A stretch of DNA of 64,000 nt from Fusobacterium mortiferum (lineage in GTDB: Bacteria; Fusobacteriota; Fusobacteriia; Fusobacteriales; Fusobacteriaceae), in assembly GCF_016900045.1 (NCBI RefSeq), contig NZ_JACSNP010000001.1:1-64000 (forward strand), given 5' to 3'. Below the pieces are notes generated by a model, which saw nothing but the letters and a program-made list of their open reading frames with translations, was not told where the DNA came from and searched no databases. Positions 44,806-53,982 of this stretch are shown here, one piece after another (positions within the stretch are counted from its first letter, which is position 1; every line of letters starts with the position of its first letter). The position numbers and the translations under genes are program-made.

Positions 44806-46857
44806 ATGATATACAGTAAAATATATTGGCCATTGGAAAATATTGAATTGGGGATAGATACTAAAAATATAAAGAGGTTAGAAAAATTAGGGATAAACTC
44901 CATAGCTGATATGCTTTACTACTTTCCAAGAGCTTATGATGATAGAACTAATATAAAAAAGATAGGAGAATTAAGAGGAGAGGAGTATGTAGTATTAAAA
45001 GCTACTCTTATGACAGTTTCAGCACCTCCTACTCGTAGTGGGCTTAAGATGGTAAAGGCTACAGCCACAGATGGAAGTGGAGTAATAGAGTTAGTTTGGT
45101 TTCAGATGCCGTATCTTAGAAAGAGTTTAAAGATAGGAGAGGAATATATATTCATAGGACAGGTAAAGAGAGGGTATATATTTCAACTTGTAAATCCAGA
45201 GTTTAAGTTAAGTAGTAATCAAAAGAGAGTAGATGAGGGAGAGATTTTACCAATATATAGTTCAAGTAAGGAGTTACCTCAAAACTCTTTGAGAAAGTTG
45301 ATGGAATTAACTTTAAAAAATACTCTTGCAATTATAGAGGAGAATATTCCAGAAGAGATTATAAAAAAATATAGGCTTATAGGGAGAAAAGAGGCCCTTA
45401 GAGAGATTCATTTTCCAAGAAATAATAAAAACTTAGAGGAGGCTAAGAGACGTTTTGCTGTAGAAGAATTATTAGTTCTGGAGATGGGAATACTTCAAAA
45501 AAGATTTGAAGTAGACAATCAAAATATAGAGAGATATCATCTTGAGGATAAAAAGACGTTAGTAAAACAATACTTAGCTTCTCTTCCCTTTGAACTAACA
45601 AATGCCCAAAAGAGAGTGATTACAGAGATATATAGAGATTTAGCAAATGGAAGAATAGTAAATAGATTGGTACAAGGAGATGTTGGGAGTGGAAAAACAG
45701 CAGTATCAATGGTACTTCTTCTCTACATGTTAGAAAACTCTTATCAAGGAGTTTTAATGGCTCCAACTGAAATTTTAGCGGTTCAACACTATTTATCTGT
45801 AAAAGATAAGTTTGAAAAACTGGGAGTGAGAGTTGAATTACTCACAGGAAGCTTTACTGGAAAGAAAAAGCAAAAACTTTTAGAGGATATAGCTAATGGT
45901 GAAGTAGGAATAGTTATAGGAACACACGCTCTTATAGAGGAGAGTGTAGTTTTTTATAAATTAGGAATGATAATTATAGATGAACAGCATAGGTTTGGAG
46001 TTTTACAGAGAAAAGCTTTAAGAGATAAAGGAGTACTAGCTAATCTTGTAGTAATGAGTGCTACCCCTATTCCACGTTCATTAGCTCTCAGTATATATGG
46101 AGATTTAGATGTATCTGTAATAGATGAGTTACCACCTGGAAGAAAACCAATACGTACAAAATGGATAGCTACAGATGAAGAGATAGAAACTATGTATGAA
46201 TTTATAGAGAAAAAATTATCTCAGGGAAGACAAGCTTATTTTATAGCTCCTCTTATAGAAGAGAGTGAGAAACTTTCAGCAAAATCTACACAGGAGTTAA
46301 TGGAAGAGGTGGAGAAGTTTCTACCTAGCTACAAGATAGGTGTACTACATGGAAAGATGAAAAATTCTGAAAAAGATGAGGTTATGAGTAGATTTAAAAA
46401 TAGAGAGTTAGATATTTTGGTATCTACAACAGTAATAGAAGTAGGAGTAGACGTACCAAACTCATCTATAATTGTAATCAACAATGCTGAAAGATTTGGA
46501 CTCTCAGCTTTACACCAACTTCGAGGAAGAGTTGGAAGGGGAGAGCATCAATCTTATTGTTTTTTAGTTTCAAAGACAGAGAATGCTACTTCAAAGGCTA
46601 GACTTCAAGTTATGGAAGAGACTCAAGATGGGTTTAAGATAGCTGAAGAGGACCTAAGACTTAGAAAATCTGGAGAGATTTTTGGAACAAAACAAAGTGG
46701 ACTTAGTGATTTGAAGTTTATAGATATAGTACACGATGTAAAAACTATAAAGTTGGTTAAAGATATATGTTATGAGTATCTAAAGGAGAATAACGGAGAG
46801 ATAAAAAATGAGTATCTAATTGAGGATATCTCACAAAAATTCAAAGAGGTAAAATAA
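44806..46857 (+). CDS. recG: ATP-dependent DNA helicase RecG
   Basis: A 683-residue branch-migration helicase that remodels stalled forks and Holliday junctions. The N-terminal wedge OB domain (YYFPRAYDDRT) is followed by the SF2 core: Walker A GDVGSGKTA, DEQHRFGV (motif II), SATPIPRS, and the C-terminal GRVGRGEHQSYCFL. The length is close to the usual 680-690. AAAGGAAG (44791-44798) is a suitable ribosome site for ATG at 44806. proS lies 86 bp downstream. Confidence 0.96.
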   Translation: MIYSKIYWPLENIELGIDTKNIKRLEKLGINSIADMLYYFPRAYDDRTNIKKIGELRGEEYVVLKATLMTVSAPPTRSGLKMVKATATDGSGVIELVWFQMPYLRKSLKIGEEYIFIGQVKRGYIFQLVNPEFKLSSNQKRVDEGEILPIYSSSKELPQNSLRKLMELTLKNTLAIIEENIPEEIIKKYRLIGRKEALREIHFPRNNKNLEEAKRRFAVEELLVLEMGILQKRFEVDNQNIERYHLEDKKTLVKQYLASLPFELTNAQKRVITEIYRDLANGRIVNRLVQGDVGSGKTAVSMVLLLYMLENSYQGVLMAPTEILAVQHYLSVKDKFEKLGVRVELLTGSFTGKKKQKLLEDIANGEVGIVIGTHALIEESVVFYKLGMIIIDEQHRFGVLQRKALRDKGVLANLVVMSATPIPRSLALSIYGDLDVSVIDELPPGRKPIRTKWIATDEEIETMYEFIEKKLSQGRQAYFIAPLIEESEKLSAKSTQELMEEVEKFLPSYKIGVLHGKMKNSEKDEVMSRFKNRELDILVSTTVIEVGVDVPNSSIIVINNAERFGLSALHQLRGRVGRGEHQSYCFLVSKTENATSKARLQVMEETQDGFKIAEEDLRLRKSGEIFGTKQSGLSDLKFIDIVHDVKTIKLVKDICYEYLKENNGEIKNEYLIEDISQKFKEVK

Positions 46858-46943
46858 TATTAAGAAAATTAAAAACCTTTAGACAAAGTAAGAGACAATA
46901 TGATAAAATATATAGTAAAATAAATTTTAATACGGAGGAAGAG

Positions 46944-48653
46944 ATGAGATTCAGTAAGAGTTATATTAAGACACTTAAAGAAACTCCAAAAGAAGCAGAA
47001 ATAGCAAGTCATAAGCTTCTTTTGAGAGCAGGAATGATTAAAAAATTAACTAGTGGAGTGTATACTTACCTACCATTAGGATTAAAAGCTCTTAAGAAAG
47101 TAGAGAATATTGTAAGAAGAGAGATGGATAGAGCAGGAGCTCAAGAGATATTCATGCCTGTATTACAACCAGCTGAACTTTGGAAAGAGAGTGGAAGATG
47201 GGAAGTAATGGGACCATTAATGATGAAATTACAAGATAGAGCAAAGAGAGATTTCGTATTAGGGCCAACACATGAAGAGGTAGTAACTGATGTAATTAGA
47301 AATGATGTTGCTTCATACAAACAATTACCATTAAACCTTTATCAAATCCAAACTAAATTCAGAGATGAGATAAGACCAAGATTTGGACTTATGAGAGGAA
47401 GAGAGTTCATAATGAAGGATGCTTACTCTTTCCACTCTACAAAGGAGTCTTTAGATGAAGAGTTTGATAATATGGAAGCTACTTATAAGAGAATTTTCTC
47501 TAGCTGTGGATTAAAATTCAGACCTGTTGAGGCTGATTCAGGAGCAATAGGTGGAAGTGGATCAAAAGAGTTCCATGTATTAGCTGATTCAGGAGAGGAC
47601 GAAATCATCTACTGTGAGAGCTGTGATTATGCAGCAAACGTAGAAACTGCTGTAAGTAAAATATTCCATGCTGAGAAAGAGGAGTTAAAGGCTACTGAAT
47701 TAGTAGATACTCCAAATGTATCAAAAATAGAAGATGTAGTTGAATATCTAAATGTTCCTGTAGAAAGAACAGTTAAAGCTATGATGTACAGAGATATGGG
47801 AACGGATCAAGTGTATATGGTTTTAATCAGAGGAGATTACGAAGTTAATGAGACTAAACTTAAAAACGCTGTAGACGCAATAGAAGTTGAGCTATTAACT
47901 GATGAGCAATTAGAAAAATTAGGACTAGTAAAAGGGTTTATTGGACCATTTGGAAAAGATTTAGGAGATATAAAAATTGTAGCTGACGATACAGTTTTAG
48001 AAATCACTAACCATACAGCTGGTGGAAATAGATTAGATACTCACTATATCAATGTAAATTATGGAAGAGATTACAAAGCTGATATAGTAAAAGATGTAAA
48101 AACTGTAAAACCAGGACATGTATGTGAAAAATGTGGAGGAACACTTGCTTCAGCAAGAGGAATAGAAGTAGGACATATATTTAAATTAGGAACTAAATAT
48201 TCTGAAAAGTTAGAAGCTACATTTATAGATGAGAAAGGTGTAACTCATCCAATTATAATGGGATGTTATGGAATTGGAGTTTCAAGAACACTTGCTTCTG
48301 CTATTGAGCAAAACAATGATGAATTTGGAATTGTTTGGCCTACAGCAATAGCTCCATATGTAGTTGATGTAATTCCAGCTAATATGAAGGATGAAGCTCA
48401 AGTTGCACTTGCAGAAGAGCTATATAATTCATTATTAGATAATGGAATAGATACAATGATAGATGATAGAGATGAGAGACCTGGATTCAAATTTAAAGAT
48501 GCTGACTTAATTGGATTCCCATTTAAAGTAATTTGTGGTAAAAAAACTAATGAGGGAATTGTAGAGTTAAAAATAAGAAAAACAGGAGAAACTTTTGAAA
48601 TCTCTAAAGATGAAGTTATCTCTAAAGTAAGAGAATTAATGAAGCAATATTAA
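46944..48653 (+). CDS. proS: Proline--tRNA ligase, bacterial type with editing domain
   Basis: A 569-residue class II synthetase charging tRNA Pro. Motif 2 is TKFRDEIRPRFGLMRGREF. An insertion at about 225-405 is the INS editing domain that clears alanyl-tRNA Pro, with the catalytic lysine region VERTVKAMMYR. Motif 3 and the anticodon-binding domain follow (MGCYGIGVSRTLAS; DDRDERPGFKFKDADLIGFP). RBS GGAGGAAGAG precedes the ATG. The gene ends in a terminator. Confidence 0.97.
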   Translation: MRFSKSYIKTLKETPKEAEIASHKLLLRAGMIKKLTSGVYTYLPLGLKALKKVENIVRREMDRAGAQEIFMPVLQPAELWKESGRWEVMGPLMMKLQDRAKRDFVLGPTHEEVVTDVIRNDVASYKQLPLNLYQIQTKFRDEIRPRFGLMRGREFIMKDAYSFHSTKESLDEEFDNMEATYKRIFSSCGLKFRPVEADSGAIGGSGSKEFHVLADSGEDEIIYCESCDYAANVETAVSKIFHAEKEELKATELVDTPNVSKIEDVVEYLNVPVERTVKAMMYRDMGTDQVYMVLIRGDYEVNETKLKNAVDAIEVELLTDEQLEKLGLVKGFIGPFGKDLGDIKIVADDTVLEITNHTAGGNRLDTHYINVNYGRDYKADIVKDVKTVKPGHVCEKCGGTLASARGIEVGHIFKLGTKYSEKLEATFIDEKGVTHPIIMGCYGIGVSRTLASAIEQNNDEFGIVWPTAIAPYVVDVIPANMKDEAQVALAEELYNSLLDNGIDTMIDDRDERPGFKFKDADLIGFPFKVICGKKTNEGIVELKIRKTGETFEISKDEVISKVRELMKQY

Positions 48654-48682
48654 TAAGATAATTTAGTAAAAGTTATAAAATA

Positions 48683-48722
48683 GGCTCAAGAGTGGTGAGT
48701 TAATCATTCTTGAGCTTTTTAT
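48683..48722 (+). terminator. Intrinsic terminator after proS
   Basis: GCTCAAGAGTG pairs with CATTCTTGAGC (one G-T), followed by TTTTT. Confidence 0.85.
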
Positions 48723-48835
48723 ATTTAGTTTATCAACCTTCTAAAACTTTATTTACAGAGAAAATAAATTATGTTAATATAATAATATTAGTAAAACTTT
48801 TAAAAAACTAGAATTTAATAGTGGAAAGGAGTAAG

Positions 48836-49660
48836 ATGAAGGATTACTTAACAATAGGAGAGATTTCAAAAATTACAAACTTACCAATTTCAACTTTAAG
48901 ATACTATGATAGTGAAGGGATAATATCTCCTGATTACAAGGATGAGAAAACTAACTATAGATACTATAGATTTTTTCAAATACCAATTATTAAGATGATC
49001 GTACATCTAAAAAAATTGGGATTTAGTAATTTAAAAATAAAAAGTCACTTAGAAAATTTGAGTTATAGTCATACATTGGAATTAATGAATAAGATGATAG
49101 AACAGACTCAAAAAGAAATAGAGAGATTGAAAAAAATTGAGTTAGAACTTAAAAAGAATGCACTACAGATGAGATATTTAATAAATCTTGAAAATAATAT
49201 AGATAAATTTTTTATAGAGGAGGAGGAGATAAGAGGAATATATGCAAAGATAGCTCCAAATACAAGAGATAATGGAATTTCTAAAGCTTTTAAAGAGATT
49301 GATAAATTTTTGATATCAGTTAATCAAAATAGTATTCCAATTGGAATGTTTGCATTTGCAATGAAGGAAGAGAATATTAAAAAAGAAAATTATGAATATG
49401 ATAAACTGATATATCTAAAAGATTATATAAACTATGAAAAGAGATGCAACTATTCTAAAAGAGAGTACGCTAGTATGATATGCCAAGGTAAATTTGCAGA
49501 GATGGGGGATAATATTAAAAAAGTTATCAAATGGTCAGAAGAAAAGGGATATATTATGAAAGGAGATACAATTATTCATATTTTATCCGGACCAGCTTTT
49601 GAAAAAGATCCTTCAGAGGTAATGTACATACTAAGAGTTCCTATAAAAAGCATAAATTAA
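48836..49660 (+). CDS. MerR family transcriptional regulator
   Basis: A 274-residue regulator with an N-terminal MerR winged helix (LTIGEISKITNLPISTLRYYDSEGIISP, then NYRYYRFFQIPIIKMI), a coiled coil at about 80-120, and a C-terminal effector-binding-like domain. It is not closely similar to the MerR protein near 3 kb. No transporter gene lies beside it; the next genes are a tRNA methyltransferase and an exporter. ATG at 48836 follows AAAGGAG by 4 bp; the GTG at 48821 has no ribosome site. Confidence 0.85.
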   Translation: MKDYLTIGEISKITNLPISTLRYYDSEGIISPDYKDEKTNYRYYRFFQIPIIKMIVHLKKLGFSNLKIKSHLENLSYSHTLELMNKMIEQTQKEIERLKKIELELKKNALQMRYLINLENNIDKFFIEEEEIRGIYAKIAPNTRDNGISKAFKEIDKFLISVNQNSIPIGMFAFAMKEENIKKENYEYDKLIYLKDYINYEKRCNYSKREYASMICQGKFAEMGDNIKKVIKWSEEKGYIMKGDTIIHILSGPAFEKDPSEVMYILRVPIKSIN

Positions 49661-49671
49661 TAAGATAAATT

Positions 49672-49716
49672 AGGATTTTAGAAATTTATTAAGGTGAATT
49701 TCAAAATCCTTTTTTC
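49672..49716 (+). terminator. Intrinsic terminator after the MerR gene
   Basis: AGGATTTT and GAAATT pair with AATTTC and AAAATCCT around a 10-nt loop, followed by TTTTTT. Confidence 0.8.
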
Positions 49717-49790
49717 ATTAAAATGAATAATTTTATTTTTTGTATTATTATTATAAATTTGCTATAATATTCAAGGAGGTATTATATTTT

Positions 49791-50528
49791 ATGAATGATG
49801 GAAAACAATTTGAAACAGTAATAGATTTACTAGAAAAGGGTATGAAAATTATACAGAGAGCTGATCACTTCTCTTTTTCAATAGATTCTTTATTAGTAGC
49901 AGAGTTTGCTACAATCACAAGAACTACAAAGAATATTATAGACTTAGGGACAGGAAATGGTGTTATTCCTCTATTTCTTTCTAAAAGAACAAAGGCTAAT
50001 ATTATAGGGGTAGAAATTCAGAAAATTTCAAGTGAGTTAGCACAAAGAAATATAGAGTTAAACGGCTTAGAAGAGCAGATAAAAATAGTTAATGATGATA
50101 TGAAAAATTGGAAAAACCATTTTAAAAAAGGTAGCTTTGATTTAGTAGTTACCAATCCACCTTTTTTTAAATTTCATGGAGAGGATAAACAATTAAATGA
50201 TTTAGATCAATTATCTTTAGCTAGACATGAAATAACTATAAATTTAGATTCACTATTAGAAACGGCTTCTAGCCTTTTAAAAGATAAAGGATATTTTGTA
50301 ATGGTACATAGAGTGGATAGATTGATTGATATAATAGAAACAATGAAAAAATACTCCATTGAACCAAAAAGAATCCAGTTTTGCTATACAAAATTAGAAA
50401 AAGAAGGAAAAATACTTTTAATAGAAGGAGTAAAGAATGGAAATTCAGGATTGAGAGTATTACCACCACTTATTGCTCATAATGAAGATGGAAGTTATTC
50501 AGATACGATTTTAGAGATGTTTAAATAA
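49791..50528 (+). CDS. trmN6: tRNA1(Val) (adenine(37)-N6)-methyltransferase family protein
   Basis: A 245-residue SAM-dependent methyltransferase of the YfiC/TrmN6 type. SAM binding is IIDLGTGNGVIPLFLSK and the N6-adenine motif is VVTNPPFFK. The target by family is A37 of tRNA Val or a similar substrate. ATG at 49791 is preceded by AAGGAGG (49773-49779); upstream in-frame codons would lie in the promoter, where a TATAAT box is seen near 49763. The ThrE genes follow 12 bp later, probably in one operon. Confidence 0.88.
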   Translation: MNDGKQFETVIDLLEKGMKIIQRADHFSFSIDSLLVAEFATITRTTKNIIDLGTGNGVIPLFLSKRTKANIIGVEIQKISSELAQRNIELNGLEEQIKIVNDDMKNWKNHFKKGSFDLVVTNPPFFKFHGEDKQLNDLDQLSLARHEITINLDSLLETASSLLKDKGYFVMVHRVDRLIDIIETMKKYSIEPKRIQFCYTKLEKEGKILLIEGVKNGNSGLRVLPPLIAHNEDGSYSDTILEMFK

Positions 50529-50540
50529 AATGGGGGAGCT

Positions 50541-51299
50541 ATGGTCAACGAGAATAGAATTTTAACACTTGCCAATTTAACAGGAAAAATAGCTCTACAA
50601 AGTGGAGCTGAGACATATAGAGTAGAGGATATTATCTCAAGAATTTGTAAACATTATGGTCTCAATGCCCAGTGCTTTGTTTCTATAACTTGTATTATTA
50701 CTTCTGTTAGAAATTATAAAGGGGAGCTATTTAGCTCTGTAGAAAGAGTAGCTTCAAGAACAACAAACTTAAATAAAGTTCATTCAATAAATCAGTTAGT
50801 TAGAGATCTCAAAAAGTATAGTTTTGAAGAGTTTTATAGTGCTGTAATTGCTATAGACAAAGAGATCCCCTATAATAAATTTATTTATTTTTTAGCATAT
50901 AGTTTTGGAGCTTTTTTCTTTGCACTACTATTTAGAGGTGGAATTAGAGATGCTATTAGTGCTTTTATAGGTGGAGGGATTATCTTTTTAATCTCAGATT
51001 TTGCAAATAGGTTACAGACAAATACTTTTTTCTTAAATACATTGGGAGGTTTTTTCTGTACTTTATTTTCATATTTAAGTGTAAAGGTAGGATTTACAGA
51101 AACAGTTTCATATTCAACAATAGGAACTATTATGCTTTTAGTTCCTGGAATTGCTTTAACAAATGCAATTAGGGATTTAGTGGCTGGAGATTTACTTTCT
51201 GGGATGTCTAGGGCAGTAGAGGCTTTTTTAGTTGGTGCGGCCCTTGCTTCTGGAACAGGATTTGCCTTATTTATAATTTTAAAATTAGGAGAGATATAG
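50541..51299 (+). CDS. Threonine/serine exporter ThrE, large half (DUF1212)
   Basis: A 252-residue protein forming the first half of a split ThrE exporter. The N-terminal soluble part (LANLTGKIALQSGAETYRVEDII) holds the family's hydrolase-like region. Four or five membrane helices follow, with LVPGIALTNAIRDLVAGDLLSGMSR as the characteristic loop. It works with the small half encoded next to it to export threonine or serine. RBS GGGGGAG precedes the start. One base separates the two genes. Confidence 0.9.
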   Translation: MVNENRILTLANLTGKIALQSGAETYRVEDIISRICKHYGLNAQCFVSITCIITSVRNYKGELFSSVERVASRTTNLNKVHSINQLVRDLKKYSFEEFYSAVIAIDKEIPYNKFIYFLAYSFGAFFFALLFRGGIRDAISAFIGGGIIFLISDFANRLQTNTFFLNTLGGFFCTLFSYLSVKVGFTETVSYSTIGTIMLLVPGIALTNAIRDLVAGDLLSGMSRAVEAFLVGAALASGTGFALFIILKLGEI

Positions 51300-51300
51300 T

Positions 51301-51783
51301 ATGGAGCAGGTATTAATTGAAATTATTGCTGCTGCTGGAAGTACTTTAGCCTTTGGAATTATTTTTAATTTGAAAGGAAAAAAACTTGTTTTTGCTAGCA
51401 TAGGAGGAGCTCTAGGTTGGGCTATTTACATATTTTTTAAATATCAAAATTATTCTGAACCAGCTTCTTTTTTTTGTTCGGCTGTAGGGATTACAATCTA
51501 TTCTGAAATAATGGCAAGAATTTTAAAAACTCCGGTAACATCGACACTTATAGCTAGTCTTATTCCATTGGTTCCCGGTAGTGGGGTATATTTTACTATG
51601 TCTTATTTTATAGAAAATAAGAGTGTTGAAGCAGCACAAAGAGGTATTGCAACATTGATGATAACAATAGCTATAACTTTAGGAATAGTTATGGTTTCAA
51701 CATTTTCTCAAATATATTATAAATTTAGAAGATATCAGACTATAAAGAAGAAATATAAAAGTAGAAAAAAAGGATTGCTATAA
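51301..51783 (+). CDS. Threonine/serine exporter ThrE, small half (DUF3815)
   Basis: A 160-residue membrane protein, the second half of the split exporter, with four or five hydrophobic helices. ASLIPLVPGSGVYFTMSYFIEN repeats the LVPG loop seen in the large half. The basic tail KFRRYQTIKKKYKSRKKG is probably cytoplasmic. The last codons lie inside the terminator hairpin. Confidence 0.9.
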   Translation: MEQVLIEIIAAAGSTLAFGIIFNLKGKKLVFASIGGALGWAIYIFFKYQNYSEPASFFCSAVGITIYSEIMARILKTPVTSTLIASLIPLVPGSGVYFTMSYFIENKSVEAAQRGIATLMITIAITLGIVMVSTFSQIYYKFRRYQTIKKKYKSRKKGLL

Positions 51784-51801
51784 TTTTAGCAATCCTTTTT
51801 A
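51766..51801 (+). terminator. Terminator overlapping the end of the ThrE small-half gene
   Basis: AAAAAGGATTGCTA pairs with TAGCAATCCTTTTT. The stop codon lies in the loop region. Confidence 0.9.
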
Positions 51802-51813
51802 TAAAAATAAAGA

Positions 51814-52473
51814 TTAAGCAGATGGTTGTATATATTTACTATTTGCAAAGTAATTTTCATCATTTCCATTAATATATAAAACTGTACCACCCTTTATATA
51901 ATCAATAACCTCTTTTGAAATCTCTTCTGGAATAGCAGGGCATCCAAGACTTCTTCCTAAAAATCCATATTTATCCATAAACTCCTTTGTAGCATAATTA
52001 GCTCCATGTACTACAATATGTCTATCCATAGCATTAGAGTTTATTCCAGGTTCTAGTCCTAATAATCTCAAAGAGTAACCATTACTTCCTTCATAGGTAT
52101 TTTTAGTGACATAAAATCCTAGTGAACTTTGATAGGAATTTATATTGTTAGAAAATTTTACTGCTGTTCCAAGTCCAGTATTTTTTCCATGACTTACATA
52201 AGTTGCATAGTCTACTTTTTTATTTTCAAGGTCAATTACAAAGAATCTCTCTTCATTAGATGGTTTAGAAAAATCTATGATAGTTATATATCCAGGTTTT
52301 TTATCTTCAATTTTATTATAACCTTGAATAGCTTTAAAAAAAGTAGAGTACTCTAACTTATTTTCTATTCCTAAATTTTTGTATATCTCTTTTATATCTT
52401 CTTCAGTACTTAAGTCAGCTCCAAACAGTATACTACCACATAGGGTAAGTCCAAGAAATAACTTCCTTAACAT
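51814..52473 (-). CDS. Murein L,D-transpeptidase catalytic-domain family protein
   Basis: A 219-residue exported protein (signal peptide MLRKLFLGLTLCGSILFGA). The catalytic site fits the YkuD_2-type family: IVVHGANYATKEF and GRSLGCPAI, with the nucleophilic cysteine in SLGC. Such enzymes form 3-3 peptidoglycan cross-links or attach proteins to murein in the periplasm. RBS GAGGAGTG precedes the start. It is divergent from the OLD-like gene. Confidence 0.88.
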   Translation of the reverse strand: MLRKLFLGLTLCGSILFGADLSTEEDIKEIYKNLGIENKLEYSTFFKAIQGYNKIEDKKPGYITIIDFSKPSNEERFFVIDLENKKVDYATYVSHGKNTGLGTAVKFSNNINSYQSSLGFYVTKNTYEGSNGYSLRLLGLEPGINSNAMDRHIVVHGANYATKEFMDKYGFLGRSLGCPAIPEEISKEVIDYIKGGTVLYINGNDENYFANSKYIQPSA

Positions 52474-52614
52474 CTTTTTGAATCACTCCTCGTATAATAT
52501 TTATATAATATGAATTATAGTTACTTTTAATCAAAAAGTCAATGAAAATAGAAGTTATCATATCTTTTTCAATATTATATGATATAATAAAACTACTAGA
52601 ATAGGAGGGTTAAG

Positions 52615-53961
52615 ATGTATTTAAAAGAATTAAAAATTAAAAATTGGCAATGTATAGAGGAAACTGATATAAAATTTGAAAACTTAATGCTTTTTATTGG
52701 ACAAAGTAATAGTGGAAAATCAAGTATAATGTCAGCAATTATGTTTTTTTTAAAATATAGAAATTTTAGAAGTAGAGATTTAAGAAATGGTACTAACTTT
52801 TTATCAATAGAAGGATCTTTTTATAATTATTATAAACAAAGTTTTCAAGTGGCAGATATGACTATTACAGGAAAAAATATTCATTTGAAAGTAACTAAGA
52901 CATATGATGGGGATATCTATTATTTTGTATTTTATAATAATATTTGGAATAGAATAACAGAAGAGGAATATCAGAGTATAACAGAACATGTTTCTATTTT
53001 ATTTATTCCATCATTTTCAGAGAAGGAACAAACAGAATTTTTTATTTTATCTCTTTTAAAAATATTAGAGAAGAGGAAGATTAATCAACCGAAAGCTTTA
53101 AATAAAATAGTAGCTACTTTTAATGAATTACAGAGTGAGTATACAAGTAGAGGATTATACAGAAATTTACTATTTGAGATTTTTGGAGTATTAGCTCAAT
53201 ATTCAAGAGATACAGGACATTCTGTATTAGATAATACCTTGATATTATTTGAAGAACCGGAGCTGTATCTTCATCCTCAAAAACAAAAAGAGCTATTTTT
53301 TAATATCTGTGTATTAACAAAACTCGGAACTCAAATATATGTAGCAACGCATTCAAATAATTTTATAAATTTACATATGTATAAATCTATCTGTATAGTA
53401 AGAAAGAGTGAAAATAGTGGAAGTAAAGTATTTCAATTTAAAGGCTATCTTTTTTCTGGAGACGAGATAAAAAATTTTAATATGAACTATTGGATAAATC
53501 CAGATAGAAGTGAGTTATTTTTTGCTAAAAAAGTTATACTTGTAGAGGGACAAACAGACAAGATAGTATTGGGATACCTTTCAAAAAAATTAGATATTTA
53601 CAAATATGATTACTCTATTTTAGAGTGTGGAAGTAAAAGTTTAATTCCACAATTTATAAAATTATTAAATGTTTTTAAAATCCCTTATGTAGCTGTATAT
53701 GACAAAGACAACCATCTTTGGAGAACTCCTGAAGAGATAGAGAATTCAAACCAAAAAAATAGAATAATAGAAAATAGTATAAAGAAGGATATTGGAAGTT
53801 GTATAATGTTTGAAAATGATATTGAAGAGGAGATATATCAGGAGAATAGAGAGAGAAAAAACTATAAAAATAAACCATTTTATGCCTTGAAAACAGTAAC
53901 AAATAAAGAGTTTATTATTCCTGAAAAACTGGAGGAGAAAATCAGATTTATATTTAAATAA
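52615..53961 (+). CDS. OLD-family ATPase with TOPRIM nuclease-like domain
   Basis: A 448-residue protein of the overcoming-lysogenization-defect type. The ATPase part has Walker A GQSNSGKSS (29-37), an ABC-like Walker B ILFEEPELYLHP, and the following ATHSNNF histidine. From about residue 300 a TOPRIM domain has ILVEGQTDKIV and VAVYDKDNH with its metal-binding acids. It is shorter than most OLD proteins (about 550-600), mostly in the ATPase insertion. OLD proteins act in phage defence or DNA repair; no partner such as GajB lies nearby, so this looks like a solitary class 1 form. RBS AGGAGGG precedes ATG. Confidence 0.85.
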   Translation: MYLKELKIKNWQCIEETDIKFENLMLFIGQSNSGKSSIMSAIMFFLKYRNFRSRDLRNGTNFLSIEGSFYNYYKQSFQVADMTITGKNIHLKVTKTYDGDIYYFVFYNNIWNRITEEEYQSITEHVSILFIPSFSEKEQTEFFILSLLKILEKRKINQPKALNKIVATFNELQSEYTSRGLYRNLLFEIFGVLAQYSRDTGHSVLDNTLILFEEPELYLHPQKQKELFFNICVLTKLGTQIYVATHSNNFINLHMYKSICIVRKSENSGSKVFQFKGYLFSGDEIKNFNMNYWINPDRSELFFAKKVILVEGQTDKIVLGYLSKKLDIYKYDYSILECGSKSLIPQFIKLLNVFKIPYVAVYDKDNHLWRTPEEIENSNQKNRIIENSIKKDIGSCIMFENDIEEEIYQENRERKNYKNKPFYALKTVTNKEFIIPEKLEEKIRFIFK

Positions 53962-53982
53962 AAATGGGGGTTATAGCCCCCA
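53955..53982 (-). terminator. Terminator overlapping the end of kdpD
   Basis: TGGGGG (53965-53970) pairs with CCCCCA (53977-53982). Read leftward it is followed by TTTTTATTTAAAT. The kdpD stop codon is in the loop region. Confidence 0.75.
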
